Positions 1 through 7,723 are shown, numbered from the stretch's first letter. The stretch: 17,009 bases of DNA from Chloroflexota bacterium (GCA_016199425.1 JACQGT010000229.1:1-17009); one strand, 5' to 3'. Notes: generated from the sequence alone by a model not told the origin. Made by a program: numbers and translations.

Positions 1-2
1 AG

Positions 3-86
3 CCGAAGCTGCGGACGGTGCGGTCGAACCGCGACGTCGCGTGCCATCTGTACTGGGCGAATTCAGACGGTAGGGAGGCATCATGA
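3..86 (+). CDS. C-terminal end of OppD-like peptide ABC transporter ATPase (partial)
   Basis: The window opens inside a reading frame that ends with TGA at 84-86. The last 27 residues include RDVACHLYW, which matches the closing motif of the oligopeptide/dipeptide transporter C-terminal domain; the next gene carries the equivalent ATACHLY near its own end. The stop overlaps the next start as ATGA at 83-86, so the two ATPases are translationally coupled, as OppD and OppF usually are. The P-loop domain and the start lie outside the window. The call rests on the tail motif plus the neighbour, so the exact substrate class is inferred. Confidence 0.75.
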   Translation, partial: PKLRTVRSNRDVACHLYWANSDGREAS

Positions 87-1108
87 CCGCTCTGATCGAA
101 ACCCGGCACCTGACCAAGGTGTTCGGTAGGGGGATCTTCAAGCGCAGCAACCCCCTGGTTGCACTGAACAATCTATCGCTCACCATCGAGGAGTCGCCGC
201 CGACCATCACCGCCATTGTGGGCGAAAGCGGCAGCGGCAAAACGACTTTTGCGCGGCTTATCCTCGGCCTCGCCGACCCGACCAGCGGCGAGGTATGCTA
301 TCGGGGCGTTAACCTGCGGCAACTGGATCAGGACCAGCGTCGTCAGTTTTTGCGGGACGTCCAGGTGATCTTCCAGGACCCCTACGAAGTTTACAACCCA
401 TTCTATCGGATCGACCATGTGCTGGAGGAGCCTATCTCGAACTTCCGCCTGGCCGAATCGAAGGCGCAAGGTCGTGAACTCATCGCGGATGCGCTCACGG
501 CCGTCGGCCTTCGTCCAGAGGAGACGCTGGGGCGCTACCCGCATCAACTCAGCGGCGGTCAGCGGCAACGGGTGATGGTAGCAAGGGCGCTTCTCTTGCG
601 TCCCCGGGTCATCATTGCCGACGAGCCAGTGTCTATGATCGACGCGTCCTTGCGCGCTACGGTCATCGAAAGCTTGCGGGATCTGAACCGCCAATTCGGC
701 ATTTCGCTTATCTACATCACTCACGATCTGACTACGGCCTACCAGCTCAGCGAGAACATCGTCGTTCTGTATCGAGGGGCAGTCGCTGAAGTCGGCGACG
801 TAGAGCGGGTCGTCAAAGAGCCTGAACATCCCTACACGCGCTTGCTGATTGGGTCCATCCCCCGACCGGATCCCAAGCACCCCTGGGGGATCAAGGAGAA
901 CGTCCTTGACACAACCGACAAGGACGGGGCAAGGCAACAAGGGTGCTACTTCGCCGATCGGTGTCCGGAGGTGATGCAGATATGTCGCGAGAAAATCCCA
1001 CCTCTCTACCAGACGGCGCCACATCGGGCTACGGCTTGTCATCTCTACAACGAGTCGCCGGTGGTCGAGTCGGAAACACTCAATAAGATATTTATAGCGC
1101 GCGCCTAA
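83..1108 (+). CDS. OppF/DppF-like peptide ABC transporter ATP-binding protein
   Basis: This is the cytoplasmic ATPase of an oligopeptide/dipeptide-type importer, which powers uptake with an OppD-like partner. Its 341 residues are normal for the family. Visible motifs in order are Walker A GESGSGKT (47-54), Q-loop Q98 in IFQDP, signature LSGGQ (156-160), Walker B IIADE ending at about 181, and the switch histidine in THD (214). The D-loop reads SMIDAS instead of the common SALDVS. The C-terminal oligopeptide-transporter domain has cysteines at 288, 294, 301 and 319; in some relatives this pattern holds an Fe-S cluster. The start is the ATG overlapping the upstream stop, preceded by GGGAGG (73-78). 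The family 5 binding protein that follows is its likely partner, and the permeases are presumably upstream of the window. Confidence 0.9.
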   Translation: MTALIETRHLTKVFGRGIFKRSNPLVALNNLSLTIEESPPTITAIVGESGSGKTTFARLILGLADPTSGEVCYRGVNLRQLDQDQRRQFLRDVQVIFQDPYEVYNPFYRIDHVLEEPISNFRLAESKAQGRELIADALTAVGLRPEETLGRYPHQLSGGQRQRVMVARALLLRPRVIIADEPVSMIDASLRATVIESLRDLNRQFGISLIYITHDLTTAYQLSENIVVLYRGAVAEVGDVERVVKEPEHPYTRLLIGSIPRPDPKHPWGIKENVLDTTDKDGARQQGCYFADRCPEVMQICREKIPPLYQTAPHRATACHLYNESPVVESETLNKIFIARA

Positions 1109-1465
1109 GGTTAGCGGACCACTCCTGAACCCGGAGGACTCCGGAGGGGCTACGTGTACCTATGGTGGTCGAGGCACTCTTGTAGGGCAAGGAGTGTTAA
1201 TTGCCCGAATCCCCGGGTATTGACTTGGTGGCTAGAAAGGAGGTGACCGTGTGCTTGCGTACAATTGATCTGTCGGTCGTGGGTTCTGCTGGAACTACGA
1301 CCGTATTCCCGTCGGTCGCTTGGCACGGCAACGACAGGGAGGAAGTATGTTTTCCAGCAGACTCCGGTCCAACACCTCTCTGGAAACTCAAAGCTTCCAG
1401 AAGAGTCAGGGCTAATCCGGATATTTATGTATTACACCTATGAGAAGGGGAGGAAACAATCTGTG
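1109..1465 (+). other. Leader region before the peptide-binding protein gene
   Basis: About 357 bases separate the ATPase from the binding protein. The stretch holds one possible short reading frame behind a near-perfect ribosome-binding sequence (1236-1246, listed separately). A TTGACT hexamer at 1220-1225 has no good -10 partner at the usual distance. I see no clear terminator or repeat. The long frame open from 1265 is an upstream extension of the binding protein that lacks a signal peptide at its start, so it is treated as non-coding. Confidence 0.45.
1249..1443 (+). CDS. Possible 64-residue leader ORF
   Basis: A GTG at 1249 follows AAAGGAGGTGA (1236-1246), an almost full complement to the 16S rRNA 3' end. 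The spacing is very short, about 2-6 bases depending on how the pairing is set. The frame runs 64 codons to TGA at 1441-1443, just before the ribosome-binding site of the substrate-binding protein gene. The product has no recognisable domain, signal peptide or membrane segment, and its composition is not distinctive. The case rests on the ribosome-binding sequence and the coupling-like position. It may be a leader peptide, or the match may be chance. Confidence 0.2.
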   Translation: MCLRTIDLSVVGSAGTTTVFPSVAWHGNDREEVCFPADSGPTPLWKLKASRRVRANPDIYVLHL

Positions 1466-3313
1466 ATGAATTCAACGCGTTTCACTCGACGTTCTTTTCT
1501 GATTGGCCTCGGCTCCACCACGGCCTTGTTTCTTGCAAGCTGCGCGGCGCAGCCGTCTGCGCCTCCTGGCGCAGCGCCTGCACCAGCTAATGCCGCGCCG
1601 GCATCGTCTGCATCTGCCGGCGGCGCTGACGAGGCCATCACCCGGCAAAACACACTGATCCATTATGGCGGCGACACGGAACTCACCGAGCCAACCAACT
1701 TCAACCCCTATTCCCTCGGCGGTCTGGGACGGATTCGCGGTTCGCTCAACAAGACGTTCCTCGAGTTCCTCTACTATTACAATCACAACGACGGCTCAGA
1801 GATTCCCTGGCTGGCGGAGAGTTACAAGGTCGCCGACGACTTTATGAGCGTCGATGTCGCCATTCGCTCCGGTGTGACGTGGAACGATGGCACACCCTTC
1901 ACCGCGAACGACGTCAAGTTCACCCTGGAAAAGCTGCGCGACACCCCCGAATTGGCCTTTTCCTCGGACATGAAAGAGTGGGTGAAGGACGTCACCGTTG
2001 TGGACGATCAGTTCTTCACGATCAACCTGAACAAGGCCAACCCCCGCTTCTTCTACTTCTACTTCATTGAGAACTCGGAAATCCAAATCTCGATCCTACC
2101 CAAACACATCTGGGAGAACGAGGACTGGACGACGTTCCAGAACCACGACCCTGAGCGGGGCTTGCCAGTGGGCACGGGACCCTTCAAGCTGGCCGAGGCG
2201 TCGCCCCAGGGACAGTTCTTTGACCGCGACGACAACTGGTGGGGCGTCAAGACCGGCTTCTCGCTGGCGTCCAAGATCAAGCGCCAGGCGTTCATTCCGC
2301 TCGGCACCGGCGCCTCGATGAAAGCGCGCATGATCAACAACGAGGTGGATGTCGACATTACATTCCAACCCGGAGAGTTTGTGGCTGCCAACGCGCAAAA
2401 CCCGGACCTCAGAAGCTGGAACGCGCAAGGGCCTTCCTTTGGCGCACCTGACGCCTGCCTCTATACCCTAGGGCTCAACACGAAGTGGGGCCCGATGGCC
2501 GACGTGCATGTGCGTCGCGCCGTTCAGGCGGCCATCAACCGGCAGCAGATGGTGGACCTGGCCTACGAAGGGGGAACCGTCCCGTTGGTTTTGCCCTTCT
2601 CGACCTTTGGCGGACTCGATCCATACCGGGAACTGTGCCAGGATATAGTCGATAAGTACAAACCCGACAATTCCTCTCAGGACCTGGTCGATTCGGAAAT
2701 GGCGGCGGCCGGCTACGCAAAGGACGGCGACGGCTTCTGGGCCAAGGACGGCCAGCGGTTGACGCCTGATGCCTATTGCCCCACCTGGCTGGGACCCATG
2801 GCCCCGGTCCTGGAAAAGCAACTCCGCGACGCTGGCTTTGACGTCACCGTCAAGTACAACGCCACCACCAATGACCCATTCTTCGCTGCGGTGCGGACCG
2901 GCCAGGCCGACATGTGGATTATTGTGCACTGCGGAAGCAGCCGCGAGCCTTGGGGCACGCTCCAGCACTACCACCATAAGTTCAATTCCCCCTCACAGGG
3001 TCAGACGAACAACTATATCTGGGCCAACAGCCAGTATGACAACCCGGAGTACGACGTGCTGATCGATCAACTGGACGGGATTCCGCCTTCCCCAACAGAC
3101 AAGGCCTACACGGATCTGGTCCGCCAAGCTGTCGACATCTACCTCCGCGACGTGATTGAGATCACCATGTCTGAGGAGCGGCACGTGCGAGTCTATAATT
3201 ACCACTATTGGACGGGCTGGCCGAACTCGGATGACGCGTACGTCGCTCCCTATGCCCTCTGGGCGAGTATCATGCTCGCGCTGCTCAAGGTCGAGCCTAC
3301 GAGCGCGGCGTAG
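1466..3313 (+). CDS. Family 5 (peptide/oligopeptide) ABC substrate-binding lipoprotein
   Basis: This is the extracellular binding protein of the peptide-type importer, 615 residues, in the usual range. The N-terminus carries a twin-arginine motif TRRSFL (R8, R9), a short hydrophobic stretch and a lipobox LASC with the lipidated cysteine at 26, followed by an Ala/Pro-rich linker. This indicates Tat export and membrane anchoring. The mature part follows the family 5 layout: LTEPTNFNPY near the front, WLAESYKV, then a segment like WNDGTPFTANDVKFTLEKL, all typical of SBP_bac_5. The ATG at 1466 is chosen because the signal peptide begins there and GGGGAGG lies at 1447-1453. A GTG at 1463 is a possible alternative. 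The ligand cannot be read from sequence, and relatives may bind peptides, opines or oligosaccharides. Confidence 0.88.
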   Translation: MNSTRFTRRSFLIGLGSTTALFLASCAAQPSAPPGAAPAPANAAPASSASAGGADEAITRQNTLIHYGGDTELTEPTNFNPYSLGGLGRIRGSLNKTFLEFLYYYNHNDGSEIPWLAESYKVADDFMSVDVAIRSGVTWNDGTPFTANDVKFTLEKLRDTPELAFSSDMKEWVKDVTVVDDQFFTINLNKANPRFFYFYFIENSEIQISILPKHIWENEDWTTFQNHDPERGLPVGTGPFKLAEASPQGQFFDRDDNWWGVKTGFSLASKIKRQAFIPLGTGASMKARMINNEVDVDITFQPGEFVAANAQNPDLRSWNAQGPSFGAPDACLYTLGLNTKWGPMADVHVRRAVQAAINRQQMVDLAYEGGTVPLVLPFSTFGGLDPYRELCQDIVDKYKPDNSSQDLVDSEMAAAGYAKDGDGFWAKDGQRLTPDAYCPTWLGPMAPVLEKQLRDAGFDVTVKYNATTNDPFFAAVRTGQADMWIIVHCGSSREPWGTLQHYHHKFNSPSQGQTNNYIWANSQYDNPEYDVLIDQLDGIPPSPTDKAYTDLVRQAVDIYLRDVIEITMSEERHVRVYNYHYWTGWPNSDDAYVAPYALWASIMLALLKVEPTSAA

Positions 3314-3339
3314 CCCAGGCCAGTAGACATACTTCACGA

Positions 3340-3385
3340 GACAAGGTGACAAGGTGACACGAGCAAGTCATCCGGTCACCTTGTC
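3340..3385. repeat. Inverted repeat GACAAGGTGAC / GTCACCTTGTC
   Basis: GACAAGGTGAC occurs twice in overlapping tandem (3340-3350 and 3348-3358). Its exact reverse complement lies at 3375-3385, giving an 11-base-pair stem with either left arm. It follows the binding-protein stop by 26 bases. A run of A, not T, follows the right arm, so on the + strand it is not a classical intrinsic terminator. It could still terminate or stabilise the transcript, or be an intergenic repeat. Confidence 0.6.
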
Positions 3386-3447
3386 AGAAAAAAGTGGTGC
3401 GCGACTTTTGCGCGGACCCATGACATCGGGATTGGGGGTTTCTTGGT

Positions 3448-3837
3448 ATGCCAGTAGTCCGTGGGATATTGGTTGGACTTGTCGGGGCCGTCCTACTGAT
3501 CGTCGTTGCGGCGTGTCGGCCGGCCCCGGCCAATGGGGTGTCGCCAGCTTCTGGCAGCCAGACTCTGTCGACTCTGTCCGGGACGCCGACTCTCCAGCAG
3601 GCCGGCGATGTCGTGTGGGGTAGAGTTCCCTACTGTAGCTGTCTCGTCGACTCGGCGACAGACAACGTCGCTAGGGCACTGAAGGAGGCCAAGCTGACCG
3701 TCAGCCTGAAAGAACTAAGCCCACGCGACGGCTGGCTCTACTTCGCAGTGACCTTCGATCCCCATTCCGCCACGTGGGATCAGGTGGATGCCGCCATGCT
3801 GGCAGGCGGTGCCGAGGTGATCGAAGGCCCACCCTGA
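3448..3837 (+). CDS. Small lipoprotein with a possible heavy-metal-associated-like domain
   Basis: The 129-residue protein begins with a basic start, a hydrophobic segment (about 6-20) and a lipobox VAAC with the cysteine at 23, so it is probably exported by Sec and lipidated. A Ser/Thr/Pro-rich linker leads to a compact domain from about residue 57. There a strand ending in PYCSC (C63, C65), a helix (VARALKEAKL), two strands (VSLKEL, WLYFAVTF), a second helix (WDQVDAAMLAGG) and a final strand (AEVIEG) follow the order expected of heavy-metal-associated domains. The usual CxxC is replaced by CSC, so metal binding is uncertain. The ribosome-binding site is weak (GGGGG at 3434-3438). The fold is inferred from pattern only. 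Confidence 0.6.
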   Translation: MPVVRGILVGLVGAVLLIVVAACRPAPANGVSPASGSQTLSTLSGTPTLQQAGDVVWGRVPYCSCLVDSATDNVARALKEAKLTVSLKELSPRDGWLYFAVTFDPHSATWDQVDAAMLAGGAEVIEGPP

Positions 3838-4235
3838 AATGCACCCCAGTATTGCAGCACAATGGTGGATTAGCGTAGTTAGTCTGGCGAGTTTGGCGAG
3901 CCTGGTTTTGTGATGAGACATGTAAGCTACGAAGTTCTGTTTCTGATAATACCAGACCAGTTTCAGGGTGAGCACTATATCCAAAAGGGGTTTGGGCAAG
4001 CGCTGACCGCCAGCTACGAAACTGCTACCGCGGTTGCGCCCCATCTGCGCGGCAAATTTGCCCATGAAGTTGCTGATGCTGCGATACTTCTCTCCAGTGT
4101 TCTCCCGGTCATCATCCTTTATGCCTTGCTGTAACGCTGGTTTATGAAAGGGCTGACCGAAGGGGTAATCAAATCTTAACAAGGATGCACCTGATGAGGG
4201 TGTCATCAGGTTCTGATCCCTCGCGATTTGATGGC
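3838..4235. other. Intergenic stretch without a recognisable gene
   Basis: About 400 bases lie between the small lipoprotein and the sugar-importer promoter. They look less GC-rich than the genes around them. GGCGAG recurs at about 3885-3901. A 74-codon frame at 3910-4134 and a long - strand frame over the same stretch show no domain, no ribosome-binding site and no coherent composition. I see no terminator, RNA gene or insertion sequence. A small hairpin near the end is listed separately. Confidence 0.5.
4189..4211. promoter_or_regulatory. Perfect 9-bp inverted repeat upstream of sugar-importer promoter
   Basis: ACCTGATGA (4189-4197) and TCATCAGGT (4203-4211) flank the 5-base centre GGGTG. 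The element ends 24 bases before the predicted -35 box. Its symmetry and position suit an operator for a dimeric regulator of sugar uptake, but no regulator gene is adjacent and no known consensus is recognised. Confidence 0.35.
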
Positions 4236-4265
4236 TTGCATTGTAGGGGAATTGGCCTCTATACT
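4236..4265 (+). promoter_or_regulatory. Predicted sigma-70-type promoter of the sugar-importer operon
   Basis: A -35 box TTGCAT (4236-4241), an 18-base spacer and a -10 box TATACT (4260-4265) lie about 80 bases before the binding-protein start. This is the best match in the upstream region and leaves a leader of roughly 70 bases ending in the ribosome-binding site AAAGGAG. Confidence 0.5.
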
Positions 4266-4343
4266 TCCTTGCGCAGACCCCCACGGGTTTGACCAAATTC
4301 CTACCACCCTGTTTCTTATTGTCCCTATCAAAGGAGAAGAGAA

Positions 4344-5708
4344 ATGTCCGTACAGAGACGTACCGTAAGCCGTCGTGATTTTCTGCGTTTGGTTGCTGCT
4401 GCTGGTGGCGTGGCTGCCCTGGCCGCCTGCGCCGCGCCCGCACCGCCCTCTGCCGGGACCGCCGGTGCAGGAGAAGCCCCTACCGCCGAGCCTGTGGAAC
4501 TGCGTGTTTCCATTTTGCAGGGTGCACCTGTAGAGCCGGTCAATGAATTCCTGCGCGACGCCACCACGGCCAAGCATTCGGAGGTTACGACCAAATTTGA
4601 ATTCATCAGCGGTGATTTGGCCGAGCTGGTCTATGCCCAGGCCGCGGCTGGCACGTTGGCCGATGTCTTCTTCAGCGCTGATCTCTTTGCCGTGCCTTTT
4701 GCCAAAAACGATGTCTCCCTCGACCTGAAGGCGATGGCAGAGAGCGATCCCGATGTAGACCTGGATGATGTCTTCCCTGCCATGCTTGGTTTGGGCACGG
4801 TGGACAACGAAATCCACTTCCTGCCCTCGGGTCTGGATGTGGTGACGATGTATTACAACAAAACGCTCTTTGAACAGGCCGGGGCCGCATTGCCGACCGA
4901 CACCTGGACATGGGACGATCTGATTACCAACTGCAAGCTGATTACAGAGATGGAGCAGGACGAGAATGGCAACCCCAAGTATTGGGGTCTGTCGAATGCC
5001 ACGTGGAGTTGGTGGGCGACGATCTACCCGTGGGTCGTGGGGTACGGTGGACTGATTCTGGCCGATGACAAATCCACCTGGTCAGACCCCAAGACGGTGG
5101 AAGGTTTGCAGGCCTACGCTGACCTGTGGAGCAAACACAACGTTGCCCAGCCGCTCGGTCTGGACGTGGGCGGTGACTCCTTCCAACTGGGCCGGGCCGC
5201 CATCTACACCCATATTCAAGCCTTGCGCACCCCCATCCGCACCAACGTGGCCGACAAATTCGAGTGGGATGTTCAACTGATGCCCCTCATGCCCGACGGC
5301 AAACATCGCACCGGCATGGGCACCTGGGGCATGTCGGCATACTCAAAGAGCAAACACCCCGAACTGGCCTATGAATATGTCAAAAATATCATCACACCTG
5401 ATGTGCAGACAAAGATGACCAAAGCCGAGATCATCGTGCCGTTGTTGCGTTCCATCGCCGAAAAGGGCGATTGGATGCAGGGACTGACTACACCGCCCCA
5501 GAACTTTATGGCCTTTGTCAACGGCGCGGATGATGCGATTCTGCCGGTGATGGATCACCCGGCTGATTGCGGTAGCTTCTACGTCGGTGTGGTGAATCAA
5601 GCCTATTCAGCGGCGCTCGAAGCAGTGATCCGTGGCACCAAGGGTGCTGCCGAGGCATTCACCGAAGCTGACACAACCATTCAGAACTGCCTGGATGAGA
5701 ACAGCTAA
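4344..5708 (+). CDS. Carbohydrate ABC transporter substrate-binding lipoprotein (family 1)
   Basis: This is the binding protein of a sugar importer, 454 residues, normal for family 1 (MalE/UgpB type). It has a Tat motif SRRDFLR (R10, R11), a hydrophobic stretch and a lipobox LAAC with cysteine 29, then an Ala/Pro-rich linker. The mature protein shows the family pattern: YYNKTLFEQAG, then a TWTWDDL segment, an aromatic-rich ligand region (WSWW and IYPWVVGYGG), FQLGRAAIY, and WDVQLMPLMPDGKHR with GTWGMSAYSKSKHPELAYEY. AAAGGAGAAGAG ends 3 bases before the ATG. It is first in an operon with two permeases and is presumably expressed most strongly (see the hairpin at 5734). The sugar is unknown. 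Confidence 0.9.
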   Translation: MSVQRRTVSRRDFLRLVAAAGGVAALAACAAPAPPSAGTAGAGEAPTAEPVELRVSILQGAPVEPVNEFLRDATTAKHSEVTTKFEFISGDLAELVYAQAAAGTLADVFFSADLFAVPFAKNDVSLDLKAMAESDPDVDLDDVFPAMLGLGTVDNEIHFLPSGLDVVTMYYNKTLFEQAGAALPTDTWTWDDLITNCKLITEMEQDENGNPKYWGLSNATWSWWATIYPWVVGYGGLILADDKSTWSDPKTVEGLQAYADLWSKHNVAQPLGLDVGGDSFQLGRAAIYTHIQALRTPIRTNVADKFEWDVQLMPLMPDGKHRTGMGTWGMSAYSKSKHPELAYEYVKNIITPDVQTKMTKAEIIVPLLRSIAEKGDWMQGLTTPPQNFMAFVNGADDAILPVMDHPADCGSFYVGVVNQAYSAALEAVIRGTKGAAEAFTEADTTIQNCLDENS

Positions 5709-5714
5709 CGGGGG

Positions 5715-5741
5715 TTGACATTCTATCGTTGTTCAGATAAT
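5715..5741 (+). promoter_or_regulatory. Possible internal promoter before the permease genes
   Basis: A consensus -35 box TTGACA (5715-5720) lies 15 bases before GATAAT (5736-5741). The -35 is perfect, but the spacer is 2 bases short and the -10 lies inside the left arm of a hairpin, so activity is doubtful. Confidence 0.25.
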
Positions 5742-5769
5742 CATTCGTAGCCCCACGAATCTTTATCTG
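5734..5769. promoter_or_regulatory. Intercistronic hairpin after the sugar-binding protein gene
   Basis: CAGATAA then ATTCGT on the left pair with ACGAAT then TTATCTG on the right. This gives a 15-position stem with one 2-base internal mismatch and a 6-base loop AGCCCC. It starts 26 bases after the binding-protein stop and has no T run. Such structures between binding protein and permease genes often stabilise the upstream message or cause partial termination, so the binding protein is made in excess. Confidence 0.55.
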
Positions 5770-5790
5770 ACTATCAATAGCAAGAGCCAG

Positions 5791-5832
5791 GTAACGGGAT
5801 GACGGGATGAGTTCGTCCTGTCATCCCGTTAC
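5791..5832. repeat. 13-bp perfect inverted repeat GTAACGGGATGAC / GTCATCCCGTTAC
   Basis: The arms at 5791-5803 and 5820-5832 are exact reverse complements around a 16-base centre that itself begins with a second GGGATGA. The duplicated left arm resembles the arrangement at 3340-3385, so both may belong to one class of intergenic repeat. It lies between the binding protein and permease genes, where it could add to differential expression. Confidence 0.55.
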
Positions 5833-5876
5833 TTCGCTATCCAGTCATCTTGTCGTTCTTGTCGGAGGTTGGCCGC

Positions 5877-6833
5877 ATGGCTGTTGAAACCGCTAGTTTG
5901 CCCAGTAGTCGAAAAACGGAGAAGTCCTTCTTTGCGCGTCTTGTCGGCACAAGACGTCGTCGCGATACGGTCGAGGGCTATCTATTCATTATGCCGGTTG
6001 TGCTTGGGCTGCTGTTCTTCACCATCGGCCCCATGCTCGCTTCGTTTTATATCAGCTTCACCAAATACCCGATCCTGCGCTCTCCCGAATGGATCGGTCT
6101 GCGCAATTACGTCAATATGTTCACCAAAGAGCCAAACTTCTGGCAGTCGGTTAAGGTGACCCTCCTGTATGCGATCACAGCCGTGCCCCTGGGGATTTTG
6201 GGCGCATTCCTGCTGGCACTGCTACTGAATCAGCGTATAAAAGGCATGTCTTTCTTCCGCACCAGTTTCTATATCCCAACCATTGTGCCGGCGGTGGCCA
6301 GTGCTGTGCTGTGGGGCTGGCTCTTGAACCCGGATTATGGGCTGATCAATGCGATATTAAAAGGAGTGGGGCTGCCAACCTCACGCTTTTTGGGTGAACC
6401 AAATTCGGCGTTGGCCTCCCTCGTGTTGATGAGTCTGTGGAGTGTAGGGGGTGGGATGGTCATCTATTTGGCGGGATTGCAGGGCATTCCTGAAACATTC
6501 TACGAAGCAGCCAAGATTGATGGGGCCAACAGTCGACAGCTTTTTCGTTTTATCACCGTGCCGCTGATGACGCCAACCCTTTTTTTCGGTCTGGTGATGG
6601 GTCTGATTGGCGCTTTCCAATACTTCACCGAAGCTTTTATTCTGACCCAGGGCGGGCCACTCTTCTCCACCTACTTCTATAGCCTGATGGTCTATGAGCG
6701 GGCTTTCCGCTTTACCCAAATGGGCATGGCAACGGCCATGGCCTGGGTACTGTTATTGGTGGTCCTGTCGCTCACGTTGTTGGTTTTTCGCAGTTCGGCC
6801 TTGTGGGTATTTTATGAAACCGAGGTGAAATAG
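5877..6833 (+). CDS. Sugar ABC transporter permease, MalF/UgpA type
   Basis: This is one of two inner-membrane permeases of the carbohydrate importer, 318 residues. A basic cytoplasmic N-terminus is followed by about six membrane segments, at roughly 35-60, 93-118, 130-150, 178-200, 232-255 and 283-305. The EAA loop EAAKIDGA (210-217), followed by the conserved PLMTPTL, is the contact site for the ATPase. The ATG at 5877 is preferred because GGAGG lies at 5864-5868 with 8-base spacing; an upstream TTG at 5850 in the same frame has no such support. The gene is separated from the binding protein by a 168-base stretch with two hairpins, and the second permease follows after 2 bases. Confidence 0.9.
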   Translation: MAVETASLPSSRKTEKSFFARLVGTRRRRDTVEGYLFIMPVVLGLLFFTIGPMLASFYISFTKYPILRSPEWIGLRNYVNMFTKEPNFWQSVKVTLLYAITAVPLGILGAFLLALLLNQRIKGMSFFRTSFYIPTIVPAVASAVLWGWLLNPDYGLINAILKGVGLPTSRFLGEPNSALASLVLMSLWSVGGGMVIYLAGLQGIPETFYEAAKIDGANSRQLFRFITVPLMTPTLFFGLVMGLIGAFQYFTEAFILTQGGPLFSTYFYSLMVYERAFRFTQMGMATAMAWVLLLVVLSLTLLVFRSSALWVFYETEVK

Positions 6834-6835
6834 TC

Positions 6836-7723
6836 ATGGTAGACGGTCAGGAAACCTATCTCGGTCTTGGCGATATCCGTTTTGACCGACCGAAACAGAC
6901 TCTCTACCTCATCCTGATCTATGCGTTCTTGATCGCGGGTGCAATCGTCTTTTTGTTGCCACTCTTCTGGTTGATCACAACGTCCCTGAAAGAGAATGCG
7001 GAGGTCTATGTTTTCCCCCCAACCTTTATACCCAAGACCTTTCGTTGGCAAAATTTCCCCGATGGCTGGTTTTACCAGGGAATGAATTTCTCGCGCTGGC
7101 TGCAGAACACTGTCTTTATCACAGTCACCGTCACAACGGGCGCAATCCTCGCCTCATCACTCTGTGCCTATGGCTTTGCGCGTATCAAGTTCCCCGGGCG
7201 TGATTTGTGGTTTATATTTGTGCTTGCATCCATCATGCTTCCCGGCGCAGTCACCCTCATCCCCCTCTACATCATCTACAGCCGCATCGGCTGGCTGGGT
7301 ACCTTCTATCCACTCACGGTACCGGCTTTCTTTGGGGGCGGCGCTTTTAACATTTTTCTGCTTCGACAATTCTTTACCACAATTCCGATGGAATTGGAGG
7401 AAGCCGCGATTCTCGATGGCGCAAATCGCTTTCGCATCTGGTGGCAAATTATGCTGCCGCTCAGTAAACCTGCCCTGGCGACCGTCGCTGTCTTTACCTT
7501 CCAGGGCGTCTGGAACGATTTCTACGGGCCGCTGATCTTCCTGACGGATCCCGAAACGTACACCCTTGCGCTGGGCATTAGCTTCTTCCGGGGACTCTAT
7601 AATACGGAGATTCCATTGATGATGGCCATGTCCTTCCTGATGGTCATCCCAACACTTGTCGCCTTCTTCTTCGCCCAGCGGTTGATGATTCGAGGCGTTG
7701 TCTTGTCCGGGCTGAAGGCTTAA
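6836..7723 (+). CDS. Sugar ABC transporter permease, MalG/UgpE type
   Basis: This is the second permease of the importer, 295 residues. Membrane segments are visible at about 24-47, 90-115, 125-147, 155-178, 210-232 and near the C-terminus (LMMAMSFLMVIPTLVAFFFAQ). The EAA loop EEAAILDGA (188-196) with PLSKPALA contacts the ATPase. The C-terminal LMIRGVVLSGLKA is the standard ending of this family. GAGGTGA lies just before the upstream stop, and the ATG starts 2 bases after it, so translation is coupled. No ATPase gene follows; as in many sugar importers of this type, a shared MsmX/UgpC-like ATPase encoded elsewhere probably serves the complex. A strong terminator closes the operon. Confidence 0.92.
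   Translation: MVDGQETYLGLGDIRFDRPKQTLYLILIYAFLIAGAIVFLLPLFWLITTSLKENAEVYVFPPTFIPKTFRWQNFPDGWFYQGMNFSRWLQNTVFITVTVTTGAILASSLCAYGFARIKFPGRDLWFIFVLASIMLPGAVTLIPLYIIYSRIGWLGTFYPLTVPAFFGGGAFNIFLLRQFFTTIPMELEEAAILDGANRFRIWWQIMLPLSKPALATVAVFTFQGVWNDFYGPLIFLTDPETYTLALGISFFRGLYNTEIPLMMAMSFLMVIPTLVAFFFAQRLMIRGVVLSGLKA

Noticed and set aside
1265..1465. 67-codon N-terminal extension of the peptide-binding protein
   Set aside because: A Tat signal peptide with lipobox must be at the N-terminus, and it begins at ATG 1466 behind a good ribosome-binding site.
3910..4134. 74-codon + strand frame in the gene-poor stretch
   Set aside because: It has no ribosome-binding site, domain or conserved pattern; the hydrophobic end alone is not enough.
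3715..4443. 242-codon - strand frame across the gene-poor stretch
   Set aside because: It overlaps the ends of two well-supported + strand genes, has no domain or ribosome-binding site, and its composition is not protein-like.
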